DNA from: Pelecanus crispus
Lineage: Eukaryota > Chordata > Aves > Pelecaniformes > Pelecanidae
Assembly: GCF_030463565.1 (NCBI RefSeq)
Contig: NC_134651.1
Span: 15,326,734-15,390,733 of the forward strand
DNA length: 64,000 nt
Direction of reading: 5' to 3'
Shown here: positions 1 through 10,477 of the stretch, in pieces
How positions within the stretch are numbered: position 1 is the first letter of the stretch
How the letters are laid out: each line of letters opens with the position of its first letter
Notes under the pieces: generated by a model
What the model was told of the DNA's origin: nothing
The model's database searches: none
What the model saw: only the letters and a program-made list of their open reading frames with translations
Translations under genes and position numbers: made by a program

Positions 1-2414
1 CGAGTTACAGAAGACCCTTGACTATCCTGCGTTGGCGATGTACCCCAAGCGCTCCTGACTAGGATGCAGCCCTGGAGGCAAGCTCCTGGACCCTGTGGTC
101 TAGTTAACATGCAGGGCTGTTAACCACGACTCTGCATCCCATACAAGAGCCAAGGGTGTGGAGCCAGTCCCCTCAGCCACCGAGTGCAGATGTGCTTTGC
201 ATCCACCCTTTCCCCAGCAGCAGGGACACCCCGCACCAGGGATTAGATACCTCCAACCTTTTCCAGCCCCCTGTCCCCCCAAGCCCAGCCTGGTGGCGAA
301 GGCTGGGCAGTAGATCACGGAGGCATGGGCTGCAGGGACTGGGAAAAACCTTGCCAATACACCGGCAATGGCAAGCCATCAGTGCCTTGAGACAGCAGCA
401 AGGCAACGCTGCAGAGAGGCTCCGAGGTGCAGCTGCACTTTTCCTGAGGAGCCCTCCCTGCTGCCTCCCCGCCTGCCGCAGCCACCATCACGCTGACCTG
501 GAAGATCGTCACCTTCTCCGGTGAAACAGAGATGGGATATAAATAAGCATGTCCTTGGACTTCCCAGGACAGGGAGTTTTGCAGGAACAACTGCTGGGCA
601 ACAGGCAATGAATCAGGGGCAGCTCAAAACAGGACACCTCAGAGGAAGAGTTAGTAAAACACCCCAGCCCCTTATTGCTCCAGCCTTTTGTTGTCTGCTG
701 ACTTCACTTCCCCGTCTGGCTCAAGTGTGGGGAAAGCCCAATGACAGCATGTAAAGACGAATCACCCTCCTCCGAGCACTTGACTGTACGCAGCCGCGTG
801 CCAAAGCCCCCACGTGCCAGAGCTCAGCGACTGCGGAACGGGAGCCAAAGGAGCAGCACGGAGACCCAGCTGGCCCCGCTGCGGGGCCGGGGCAGCCAAA
901 GGAGGGTTCAAAAAGATGGCAGCTGCTGCTAACCCGCTGCTCTTCCAGAGGTTGGGCATTAGGGTGTTGTACACCCATATGGCAACCGAACTGTTACTTT
1001 TTCTTAGAAATCAGGCAGTGTGCATCCCAGAGCCTGTAGCCACGAGTGCAATTCTTCAGTGCCTCACCGAGGCACACAATAACCAGCACGGTTTGTAGAA
1101 CGATTTCCTCGTTAGTCCAGATTATACTTACCTCCTGCCTGCTGTGAGCAGATGCTTGCGTGGCACTGGTACGACAGCGCTGGAGCTGCAACAACACTAA
1201 GTGGTCATTATAGTTGCCTAACCAAGAACCTAAATTTGTAACAACTGCCTCCTTTTAAGCACTAGCATGTAACATCCCAGAACCACCACCAAGAAAGCTT
1301 CATGTCGGCTTTGTGCTTCCCTTAAATATGTTGCAAGAAATATTCTGGTGCTTCTGTTTCTGAATCCAGTCCCAGTTTGCTTCGCACCAGCTGTAGTGAC
1401 TTGCATTTCTCCTCCTTTAGAGATGGCTCTACCTACCAGTTAGCCAGGTTTGCTAAATATTGTTAAACCTCACCAGCAAGACAATGATTATTTAACACCA
1501 CAGAAGCACACTGCCTCTTTTCACAGCTTAGAAGAGGAATTCAAGTCCAGCAGCAGAGCACCCTGAAACAAAGCAGTCTGTAGTTTATTCTCATTGCCTA
1601 GAGTAGCACACAGCAGGAAATAAGCCACAAACCTGCAGCAAATGCAAGCTCTTTTCAGTTCAGGCTTGTGAAGTGCCATCTCAAGGCCATCCAGGAAAGA
1701 CTTCAATAGTTAGAAAGCCAGTAAGGCTACAAAAGGACTCCTAGAGCACAGGGTCTCCTGCTTGAGATGCCAGGGAACCACATCCAGAGGTTCTTTAATC
1801 CAGCCCTAGCTTTTGAGCACAAATTTCAGAGCTTTTAAGAACAAGCTAAGTCACAAAATTAAGATAAAAGCTAATAGTTAAATCCAAGAGCTACAAAGCA
1901 CATGCAGTCTGACAGCTACCAGTCTACTTACAACTTAACATACGCCTATCATTCAAAATATTAAAAAACATTTCGGTATGAAGACCAAAACCCAAACTAT
2001 TGCCTCACAGTTGTCTTTGTATATCAACACTCAAAAGGGCTGGAAGTCAGGGAGTAATACTATGGAATAAGAAAAGGTAAAAAGTAGTGAGACTGAATAT
2101 AACTGAATATGCTACTGCATAATGCAATTTGATGGAGACGTGTATGTTTCCCAGCCAACTTCAAAAAAACGTGGCAACACTTCAGGGCCCTCAGATGAGG
2201 CAGGCTCCCTGCCGCTTTTCTGCACGTCTATGTTTTGCTACCCAAGCCCAGGAGAGACCATCCCCTTCTCTCCCAGCTCAGTCAAGACCAGCTCTCAAAC
2301 CAGCTACGCTCCTCTGGAGCCAAGCCTCAGTCCTGGGCATCTGCCTGGCACTCTCATTTCAAGACTCACTGCATCATGCAGCGAGTAACACCTTGCTTCT
2401 CAGACCACTGGTCA
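1..2414. other. Intergenic sequence downstream of GP5
   Basis: No reading frame here resembles a known family, and I see no splice-consistent chain of exons. The first 1 kb is more GC-rich than the rest of the window and contains a short CpG-dense patch (described separately). The part from about 2.1 to 2.4 kb is moderately GC-rich and could belong to a longer GP5 3'UTR if the polyadenylation signal at 2434 is not the main one. In mammals the next gene on this side is LRRC15, but no LRRC15-like peptide was found. Confidence 0.5.
775..905. promoter_or_regulatory. Small CpG-dense patch
   Basis: About a dozen CpG dinucleotides fall within roughly 125 bp in a window that is otherwise CpG-poor. 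On the plus strand the patch is followed at about 916 by an ATG in the context AAGATGG that opens a short frame starting with an alanine run. This could be a small CpG island, a remote regulatory element or an unannotated first exon. No downstream coding continuation was identified, so no gene is called. Confidence 0.3.
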
Positions 2415-3139
2415 AAATTTAAGGATGAAAGTGTTTATTTAAAATCCAGATTTGTAGTAATGTTACAAAGTTTCCAAAAAACAAACAACAAAATACATCA
2501 AGGTTATACTTCCTAGGCCAGGATCTTACTTATCTTCCTCTGGTTAAGCTAGAGGAAAGCACTGTCAGCTTTGAATGGTACGCCTTCCTCCTGCCACGTC
2601 CTGGAAAGGGACTGAGGACAGAAAAACTAAGATGTTTGCACCATGTCACTCTGCCCCCGCCTCCATTTTTAAAAGGTCTTTTCCAGCATCCCCTCCCAAA
2701 AATACTATTTCTTTTTTCAACAAGGAGACAAAACACTGCAGGCAGCATAAGGCATAATAGCATTTGGAGTACTACAGGCAACCTTTAAGGCACAGTTAAA
2801 AGCCGTGTTCCTATGTAGACTTCCCTACATTGATGCCACTTCCATCTGAGCAGCGTGAGCACGACAGCAGGCAGTGGTGTCTGGCAGGGACAGGGCTGCA
2901 GCCCAAAGCAGGAAACCAGTAGCACACACATAGAGGTGACCACAGGTTTTCTTTCAGCTCTCCATCTGGGTTCCTGCATCAAGTGCTGTAGCAACATACA
3001 GTGATTACAATCATTTTCGGTGAACACTGTAAGGTACGTTAAAGCGCATTTTCATTATGCTGTAAAAACAAGGTCTTTATGGTTCTTGCTAAGAAGATTT
3101 GTAATCCATATCTGAATTAAGCGTTAACTGCCCAAATGC
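2415..3139 (-). other. GP5: GP5 3' untranslated region (inferred)
   Basis: This is the stretch between the GP5 stop codon (3140-3142) and the first AATAAA at 2434-2439. It contains no long open frame in the sense direction and no splice-like continuation. Its right boundary is firm; its left boundary is inferred from the poly(A) signal. Confidence 0.45.
2434..2439 (-). terminator. GP5: Candidate polyadenylation signal of GP5
   Basis: The plus-strand hexamer TTTATT reads AATAAA on the minus strand. It is the first canonical AATAAA met after the GP5 stop codon, about 700 nt downstream. Cleavage would be expected roughly 10-30 nt further on, near 2405-2425. No transcript evidence is available, so the choice rests on position alone. 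Confidence 0.45.
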
Positions 3140-5110
3140 TCAAAATGCATCCAAAACAGTGCTTCTCTCTTTGGCTGGTATTCTCGATCTTCTTAAAAAT
3201 TTTACCAGAACTACAGGCTGAGCAGGAGTACTTCTGGAGTGCAGGAGCTGCCTGGTTATACCCATCACATACAGACTGAGCACAATGGTTACACTCTGGA
3301 GTGCTAAAATCGAAGTGTGAAGGCACAGTAATAGCTGACAGTAAGCAATTCTGGTATTAAAACAGGGTTTAGCACTCCTGTGGGCTGGCAGCTCATCCCA
3401 CCAGGCAATAGTAGTTAAATCTGTTCCTCTGACACTGTTGGTTTCTACTGTGATGCTGGGAGAAGCCTGGGTTGGAACATCTGAGAAATGAAACCCAGGC
3501 TGTCCAACACCTTGAACACTTGAGTAGGTAAAACCTGGAGTTGCAAGAGGAATTGATGTGGGTGTGCTGGTACCCAAGCTGGACGCCACTGTTACAGTAG
3601 TCTCCCAAGATGATACCAAGTGCTCTGTCACAAGGTAAGTCGAAGCCTGGGGATAAGTTGAGCTGAACATCTGGTATGTAACAGCTGTGGTTGGCAGGCA
3701 CTTCAGGTGGTGATCTGTTAGAGCCACAAGAGAGATATTCTGTAGTGCCAGCGGGCTGTCACACATTAGAGACGGCACATCTTTAACTATCTCCATGTTC
3801 TTTTGGAGCCACTCTTGGAAGCCAAGAATTTGGCAATCACATTTCCAAGGGTTGTCGACAAGGAAGACTTCTTGCAGCTCAGGTAAAGCAGTAAAGAAAT
3901 CTCCAGGAAGAGACTGCACCTTAGTACTATTGAGGTAAACCTTCTGAAGGTGCTTGAGATTATGAAAGAGGTTTCTAGGAAGAGCCTCAAGCCTCGAATC
4001 AAAAAGGGAAATGTTCTGCAGTTTCTGAAGGCTCAGGAAGATGCCCTCTGGCAGTCTGGAAATATTATTTGTATGCAGAGAAAGGCCCCGCAGTTCATTC
4101 AGACCACTGAATGCATTCTTAGGAAGAACACTAAGCTCTGGATTAAAACTCAGCACAAGAAGCTCTAAATTTGTCAAGTTACTGAACACAAAATCTGGTA
4201 TTGTTGAGAGTTTTGTGTGATACAGCCACAGGCTACCAAGATGCTTCATTTCTCCAAACAATACTTCTGGAAGAGTCTTCAGGGGGTTCCTGTACAAGGT
4301 CAATTTAGACAGGTCATGCAAGTGCAGAAAGAGCCCAGGAGGCAAAACCTCAAGCTTGTTTCTGGAGAGCGTTAGGCTTCTCAGTTTATGAAGACAATGA
4401 AACGCATCAGGGGCGATGGACTGGATGTTATTGGAATGCAGGAAGAGTTCCAGCAGCTCCTTCAGGCTATCAAACATACCAGACTCTATTGAAGACAGCC
4501 TGTTAAAATACAGCATCAGCTTCTCAAGCCTGGTTAACGCACTAAATATATTTCTAGGCAGTGCTGCCAAATAATTTCTCGACAAGTTCAATACTTTGAG
4601 TTTGGCAAGTTTCTTCAGCATGCCACTAGGAAGTGCTGTTAGTTGGTTTTTGTTCAATAAAAGCTCCTCCAAACTAGCTAGTTTGTCAAACAGATTTTCT
4701 TCTATGGATTTCAACCTGTTATTTTCAATGATCAGCTGCTGAAGTTGTACCATGTCATCAAACACTTCCGGGGGAAGTTCGACCAGCTTATTATCTAGCA
4801 ACTTGAGGGCTTTTAGTCTTCTCAAACCTTTAAAAGCCGTTGGTGAAATCAGAGAGATGTTGTTTGAAGACAAGATGAGATGCTGCAGTTCCACCATCCT
4901 AGAAAAAACATCCTGCAAGTATGTTACATTAGCGTCCGTTATGCGAATTGTTGTCATGTTGCAAGGCAGATTTAACGATTCCAGGTCTTTTATGTGGGGA
5001 CCAGAGCAATGAATTGCATTTTTTGAAGAGCAGTCACATTTCTCAGGACAAAAAGATGCAGCCAACTGGAAGAAAAGGTTGATCATCACTGACAAACGAA
5101 ACACCAACAT
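3140..5110 (-). CDS. GP5: Platelet/thrombocyte glycoprotein V, single coding exon
   Basis: This is a 656-residue type I membrane protein of the leucine-rich-repeat GPIb-IX-V adhesion system on thrombocytes. Visible parts are a hydrophobic signal peptide (1-19, MLVFRLSVMINLFFQLAAS), an LRR N-cap with CPEKCDC (21-27), about 15 tandem LRRs (about 50-415), an LRR C-cap with NPWKCDC (cysteines about 424-471), a Thr/Ser-rich stalk (472-587), one hydrophobic membrane segment (about 588-618) and a 38-residue basic tail. Internal stretches such as SIAPDAFHCL, LTLSRNKLEVLPPGLFLH and LPEVLFGEM match the GP5 pattern closely. The adjacent ATP13A3 gene supports orthology. I chose the ATG at 5108-5110 because it has A at -3 and directly precedes the signal peptide. 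The frame stays open upstream only to a GTG at 5168-5170, which lies beyond a likely 3' splice site. LRRC15 is the main alternative, but its tail and several repeats fit less well. The human protein is 560 residues, so this one has a longer stalk and tail. Confidence 0.92.
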   Translation of the reverse strand: MLVFRLSVMINLFFQLAASFCPEKCDCSSKNAIHCSGPHIKDLESLNLPCNMTTIRITDANVTYLQDVFSRMVELQHLILSSNNISLISPTAFKGLRRLKALKLLDNKLVELPPEVFDDMVQLQQLIIENNRLKSIEENLFDKLASLEELLLNKNQLTALPSGMLKKLAKLKVLNLSRNYLAALPRNIFSALTRLEKLMLYFNRLSSIESGMFDSLKELLELFLHSNNIQSIAPDAFHCLHKLRSLTLSRNKLEVLPPGLFLHLHDLSKLTLYRNPLKTLPEVLFGEMKHLGSLWLYHTKLSTIPDFVFSNLTNLELLVLSFNPELSVLPKNAFSGLNELRGLSLHTNNISRLPEGIFLSLQKLQNISLFDSRLEALPRNLFHNLKHLQKVYLNSTKVQSLPGDFFTALPELQEVFLVDNPWKCDCQILGFQEWLQKNMEIVKDVPSLMCDSPLALQNISLVALTDHHLKCLPTTAVTYQMFSSTYPQASTYLVTEHLVSSWETTVTVASSLGTSTPTSIPLATPGFTYSSVQGVGQPGFHFSDVPTQASPSITVETNSVRGTDLTTIAWWDELPAHRSAKPCFNTRIAYCQLLLCLHTSILALQSVTIVLSLYVMGITRQLLHSRSTPAQPVVLVKFLRRSRIPAKERSTVLDAF

Positions 5111-5133
5111 CCTTGGTGAAGTGCCAGAAACAT
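5086..5133 (-). other. Short uORF overlapping the GP5 start
   Basis: An ATG at 5131-5133 lies five bases inside the predicted last exon of GP5. It opens a 15-codon frame ending at TGA (5086-5088), out of frame with the GP5 ATG at 5110 and overlapping it. Its context is weak (C at -3, T at +4), so leaky scanning to the stronger GP5 ATG is expected. It might damp GP5 translation if the splice site is placed correctly. Confidence 0.4.
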
Positions 5134-5136
5134 TAG
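5111..5136 (-). other. GP5: GP5 5'UTR part of the coding exon, with 3' splice site
   Basis: On the minus strand a pyrimidine-rich run ending in CTCAACAG (AG at 5137-5138) immediately precedes this segment. It is a strong 3' splice-site candidate 26 nt upstream of the GP5 ATG. Mammalian GP5 has its whole coding region in one exon with an intron in the 5'UTR, and this matches that layout. The upstream noncoding exon could not be located. Confidence 0.6.
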
Positions 5137-8100
5137 CTGTTGAGATAAGAGAGAGTTGGGATTTGATCACAGGTAGTTAATAACTTAGCAGCCGACAAAG
5201 TTGTGTGACTATATCATAAAACCTGGAAATGCGTGTGAAATTTCTCTTGGCTTGAAAGCAAACTTCAAAATCTCTTTTCCTGTTGACTGCAAATATTTCT
5301 AAGGAGCTCAGCTTACACTGAGAAGTACAGATAAAGCTCTTTTGTAAATCAAGTATTCCTTGCTTATATTTGTACTAGTCAAGTATAATAAAAGCATATG
5401 AAAATCATGATGGAACTCTAAGTAGTCATAAGGCATATATTTATTTGAACAGAAAAGCATTATACTAAGTTACACACAGCAAGTCTTTAAAAAAAAAATT
5501 ATCAAAAGGTCCAGTATTTTTTTATTGTAGGTTACCTGAGGTTTAAAAATAAAGTTTAGCTTGCAAAAATAGATAATGGAGGTAAAAAGGGTGTCCTGTA
5601 TTTTAAGTGGCCAAAAGCAAAACAGCACACAGTTTTGTTAAATCATCTCTCAGCATTTGGAAGTGATCGCTTCTTGGAACAGCCCAAGAACACACAAGAA
5701 GCAACAGGCTATTTTTGATGTAGCCTGAAATAAAACGCAAGAGCTCATGCAGCACAGGACAGCAGTGGGCCTCTGATAACCAACGAGTCTCATTTCAGCA
5801 GCTTAACACAATACTAAGTTACCAGTGGTATTAAAAATACAGTGAAACGAGAGGAAAGAAATGCCATGAGGTTTGCTAGAAAGCTGTACCAATAAAGTTA
5901 GATCTGCATGAAACATACCACAAAGTTGTATAGATTTCCAAACAAAAAAAGGAACAGGAGAGCAATCATTTTGGATATCTGCTCCACCGTGGACCTCCAT
6001 GGGTGCAGGGGCACAGCTGCCTCACCGTGGGCTTCACCATGGGCTGCAGGGGAACCTCTGCTCCGGTGCCTGGAGCACCTCCTCCCCCTCCTTCTGCACT
6101 GACCTCGGTGTCTGCAGTCGTTCCTCTCGCATATTCTCACTCCTCACTCCAGTTGCAGTTTGTGTTCCCGTTGTTTCCCCCCTGCTTCTTAAATACGTTA
6201 TCACAGAGGCGCTACCACTGTTGCTGATTGGCTCGGCCTTGGCCAGCGGCGGGTCCGTCTTGGAGCCGGCTGGCATTGGCTCTGTCGGATATAGGGGAAG
6301 CTTCTACTTCTATACTTCCAGCAGCTTCTCACAGAAGCCACCCCTGTGGCCCCCCCACTACTGAAACCTTCCCATGCAAACCCAATACATGCTATAACGA
6401 TAATAGTTAAAAGACCAAGTCAAACAGAAATCCTCCACAGTTTAGCAACACTTCTTCAGTGAAATCAACAAGTCCAAGTGTATCAGAAACCTGAAGTCAA
6501 GCACCTTGGCTGATCAGCAGAAGCAGCAGCTGGGACTGCTGGAATAGCTGGACAAGTTCTGCAGACCTAACTGGAATAGCTGACACCGTGTCAGTCTTCA
6601 GCTCCAAGAACACTGGGGGAGAGGAGGGCTCCATCCCAACATACCCTTTTCTAGGGGCAAGGAGGAAGTTGTCAAACCAACCCCACCAAACAGACATGGG
6701 TACAAACACAATCACTTAAAAAGGAGTAAGTCAGGTAGGAGAGCAGAGCTTCTCACATGCCTGAACTGCTGACAAGAACATACCACCATGGAGCAAGAAC
6801 AGCTGCTGCATCAAAAAAAGCAAGAGAGAGTACTTTATAAAAAAAGATTCTTGGTTAGTTTCGGAATACTGAAGACTGGTAAAATCTGCATCCTTTCCTC
6901 AGGAAGGGAAGAACACAGCACCTAGTGGTATCAACTACCAGCAACGTGGTGCTGCAAAGCAAGCTCTCACTGCCCTTTCTACAGCTCTTCGAGACCATAA
7001 GTCACCAAAAAAAGGTCTTGTGATTTCACCCTTCCAAAGGACTTTTCCATGTCAAAAAAGAATGTTTCAGAGAATCTCACTCTCCTAGTAATCCCCGCCA
7101 TCCGACTCCAAAACTGACCCTCTCGCATAAACCAGTGATGCTTTCACCTCAATAGAGAAATTCGTAAGCCAGCCTGTCCCTGATCCTACCTATCCCCCTC
7201 AGCACACTGATGAGGAGCACGTCCCCACGCACCCAGGGCAAGTACCTCAGCCTACAGCCCACAGCACGCAGAGCAGACAGCTGGTGAGCTGCTTCTGGGT
7301 GGTGCATGAGGGCAGAAACACAGAAAGAAATTTCTGTTTCAAGCCCTGACTGGCATCTCAACCTGCACCAACTCAACCCAAGACCACAGCAGAATTACAG
7401 GGTTCAGTGAGGCAAAAGAAATAAGGATCTAGAGAACCAAATGGAGAAAAAAAAAAAACCCCAAAATGTTATGCTACAGACTGCAAATGCAGGTCCCTCA
7501 GAGGGCATGACTGCAGGCCAGAGTCTATAAAATAAGAAACAGGCTAACGCTAGTCTGTAGACTGGGGATGTCTGTTTTCCTGGTTTCATAACAAAAGGTA
7601 AAAGATTATTCAATGAGACAAGGTTAGACACTCAAAAGTGCTAGAACACATACATTTTCACAAACCAACAATGGAATGGTAGAAATTCTTTGCAAGAGAT
7701 TAAGGCCACAAGCATATGACTGGCACAGGAACTGGATAATCCTATGGATCTCAAACATCTAGAGCCGCTAATGGTATTTTTTGAAGAAATATTTAAACTT
7801 CCACAGTTGAAGATTTTAACAGTAGAGAATACAGTGAGATCCACGCAAGGGTCATACTTACACATTCCCGTGTATTAAAGTCTTGTCAAACCCTCACGTG
7901 AGACACCTGCCATTCTAGAACAGACACCAGCCTGGCTGGTCATTTACAGTGTTCCAGTCTACAGCCTCTCCCTTTCTACCACCCTCTTAAGGTTTCTCAA
8001 GACTGTGAAAGGATGCCAGAAGCAATACATTAATACTGCTAGTATATTAAAAGTCACAAATCAGTTTTGAACATAGTTTTCATAGAATACTGAGCACATG

Positions 8101-9494
8101 TATAATTCACTACGGTGCTTAACTTTTTTACTTTCTTGCGAGTTCCTAAACTCATATGAGCATGAAAAAGGAATTTTGAACTGTACCTTAGAAACTTATC
8201 CGCTTTTTAGAAGGACTTACTAGGAGCATAGCAGGCAATCAGGCTTCACCATGATTCTGCATTTTAAATGGGAAGTAAAACAGCAAAACGCATCCTCTAG
8301 ATAACACTTTCACCCGTATTTGCGTAACTACTGAAAGGCCACAAAATATTTTAAGCTTCAGAGCAGATTTTGCCTATATTTAGTTGTGTAAGCAACCAGC
8401 TTCCACAGGTTGTGTGTCACTCCAAAAGTAGAACTTGAGACCACTCACAAAACAGAAGAAACTTCGTTTCAAGTCACACACGCAACAGCACAAAAACCAC
8501 CTGTAGCTTCTTTGACAGTGATATTAGAGTACGTGCTTCAACCAACCCAATGCAAATCTGGCTGGAGTCAGAAACCTGTATTTCAACATGAATTATGATC
8601 ATAAAGAAATTTCAGATTTGTTAGATGCTTAGTTTCACTGCAGTCTGCTACACAGGTGCACTAGGTTCTGAAGGAGTGGATACATCTACTTTAAACAACC
8701 GAGTGATTGATATGTACCCTCACAAGGCTGCTCTGACTTTTACTTTCTTGCAGGATTGGAGTCAAAGCAATTTGAGTAAGGAATGAAGAGTTTTCTACTT
8801 AACCCTTTGGCTAAGCAATCCAGGGTTGACCCGTTTGGCTTCTGGTTTTCCTCCAAGTCTTCTCTAGTCACAGGCCAACAAAACCTAAAGCCTGCAAGAT
8901 TCTGAAGAGACAAAAGCTTTAAGTTTTCAAAATACTAGTTTGAAATTAAAAGATTAAGCTTTTGTAATGGAGTAACCAGGCATTTCAAACATCTTATCTT
9001 CAAGTTTAAAATAACATGTTCTGTTAATCAATGTTTAAACAGAATGTGAGCCACAGGATGGAAAAGATGTCTTCGTTTCTGTGTGATTTTTCTGAAGATG
9101 ACTGCGACAACAGTGCCAGCTCACAACCAGGAACATTTGCCCAGGAGTCTTTTCAAGATAACGCCTCCCACACGTCAAAGAACAGAAGGAACATCTGGAT
9201 AACAGAAGGTGGAAACAAGCTGCTATCACATGTACACGGTCTGGCTTTAAAATGGCTCTTATAAGCCACCAGATAAAAGTACGGTCAGTATTATCCTACT
9301 GCAGAACAGCAGCGCTACCTTATGCACTGCTAACACGTGGCATGCATACTTCTCCATCCCCACCTACAAAAATACAGACACACTGAGCAAGATACCCATG
9401 ACATCAGTGGGAGTAAGTCTGTATTATTCAACAAGCTTTGAATCTAATTGTATAAAGAATAATTAAAAACAATTTCATGAAACTAACAAAGAGT
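5137..9494. other. Region between GP5 and ATP13A3
   Basis: This region should hold the GP5 5'UTR intron, first exon and promoter, and the gap to the ATP13A3 3' end. No coding frame was recognised on either strand. One GC-rich repeat-like block stands out at about 5965-6385. The rest is AT-rich unique-looking sequence with scattered short A runs. I could not define a TATA box or first exon for GP5 with confidence. Confidence 0.5.
5965..6385. repeat. GC-rich interspersed-repeat candidate
   Basis: This block differs sharply in composition from its AT-rich flanks and is CpG-containing. It carries phrases I recall as recurring in many bird genomes and mRNAs, for example the stretches around 6000-6090 and 6225-6300. 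It is probably a retroelement-derived fragment, but I cannot name the family or orientation from sequence alone. No intact coding frame is present, and no clear terminal repeats or target-site duplication were found. Confidence 0.4.
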
Positions 9495-9516
9495 TAAAAT
9501 ATCTGTTCATTTTAAT

Positions 9517-9522
9517 TTTATT
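9517..9522 (-). terminator. ATP13A3: Distal polyadenylation signal of ATP13A3
   Basis: Plus-strand TTTATT is AATAAA on the minus strand. It sits at the far end of a UA-rich stretch with a UGUA-type motif about 40 nt upstream, the usual arrangement of upstream UGUA elements before a cleavage site. I take it as the main distal 3' end, with cleavage expected near 9490-9510. Confidence 0.6.
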
Positions 9523-9559
9523 TTCAAAGAGTTTCAGTCACAAAAATGATTTACAAGTC

Positions 9560-9567
9560 TATTTACA
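9560..9567 (-). promoter_or_regulatory. Pumilio response element UGUAAAUA (distal)
   Basis: The plus-strand octamer TATTTACA reads TGTAAATA on the minus strand, an exact match to the UGUANAUA consensus bound by Pumilio proteins. It lies 38 nt upstream of the distal AATAAA. Its UGUA core could also serve the cleavage factor CFIm. Confidence 0.45.
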
Positions 9568-10034
9568 ATTCTATTGTACAGTTATTTATGTATGCCTCTT
9601 GACAACAGGGTACCATTCTAGAGCAGCAATACATATTCTAAATACAAAGATGTAGTATCATTTCAGATTTAAAAATAAAAAGGAAGCCGAGCTTCTAGAG
9701 AGCACTGTAATGATGAGCCTTTTAATCTGTGTTAGGCTTGAGGAATTCATGACAAACTGAGTAGTTTCTGGTTCACATAATTATCAAACAAGCTGCAGTT
9801 TGTTGAAAATAGCTTTAAAAACCTGAAGCTTTACTGTATAAAATCAACATATTCAAGACTCTAAAAATTGTCAAAAACCCACAACTTTCCCTTAGACATA
9901 CAAAAGCCTAAGTTTACAATTCAGAATTTCATGGGAGAAATCCTACAGAACTTTAGCTCTCTCATTTTGTGATGACCAACATAAGCATTAAAAATTTGCA
10001 GCATAAAAAGGACTCCACGTCTGCTTAGTATTAT

Positions 10035-10054
10035 ACTGTATACACATATACAGT
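10035..10054 (-). other. Perfect 8-bp hairpin in the ATP13A3 3'UTR
   Basis: The arms ACTGTATA (10035-10042) and TATACAGT (10047-10054) are exact inverted repeats around a 4-nt spacer. In the mRNA the loop reads UGUG. The stem is AU-rich, so stability is modest. Function is unknown. Confidence 0.4.
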
Positions 10055-10380
10055 ACAGGATTATTTACCCAATTTGGGATGACTGTTCAGCACAACCTTC
10101 ATGAAGAAAGAAAAAAAATAAATAGAATTAAAAATCCAACAACTTTTAAAAAGTGCAACAGTAAGAGTTTCCAATTTAAAATTATGATGAACATGGACAG
10201 TCAGTTCTGTGGGTGTTTTAGCCGCTTCTACTCAAGCATTATTCGCAGCATTTTCTTTACAGTAGATTTAGTTCTATAGTACATGAAACTAGAGTTACTG
10301 CTAATTGAATCTGAAGGGAAGAGGAAAAAAAAACCCTTTAAAAATAACCCTGAGGGATACACAATTTAATGATCTTGCAA

Positions 10381-10406
10381 TTTATTTCTAAAAGGTAACA
10401 TTTATT
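10381..10406 (-). terminator. ATP13A3: Proximal polyadenylation signal cluster of ATP13A3
   Basis: Two minus-strand AATAAA hexamers lie 20 bp apart at 10381-10386 and 10401-10406, about 3.35 kb after the stop codon. Use of this cluster would shorten the 3'UTR by about 0.9 kb and remove the distal Pumilio motif. Alternative polyadenylation here is inference. Confidence 0.4.
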
Positions 10407-10477
10407 ATTTATCAATTGTTTTTCTGGGTAGACCAGTCCTTTAAGTATGTGCATAAATAAAATTTAAAAATCAGTAA

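Noticed and set aside
3140-5110. LRRC15 as the identity of the leucine-rich-repeat gene
   Set aside because: LRRC15 is a close relative and a neighbour in mammals, and TDLTTI in the stalk recalls it. However, repeat-by-repeat similarity (LFLH, LTLSRN, LFGEM and the LSVLP-AF-GL-EL stretch), the basic tail and the position next to ATP13A3 all favour GP5.
5111-5170. N-terminal extension of GP5 to an upstream in-frame codon at 5168-5170
   Set aside because: That codon is GTG, not ATG, and it lies beyond a strong 3' splice site at 5137-5138. The added 20 residues are polar and would bury the signal peptide.
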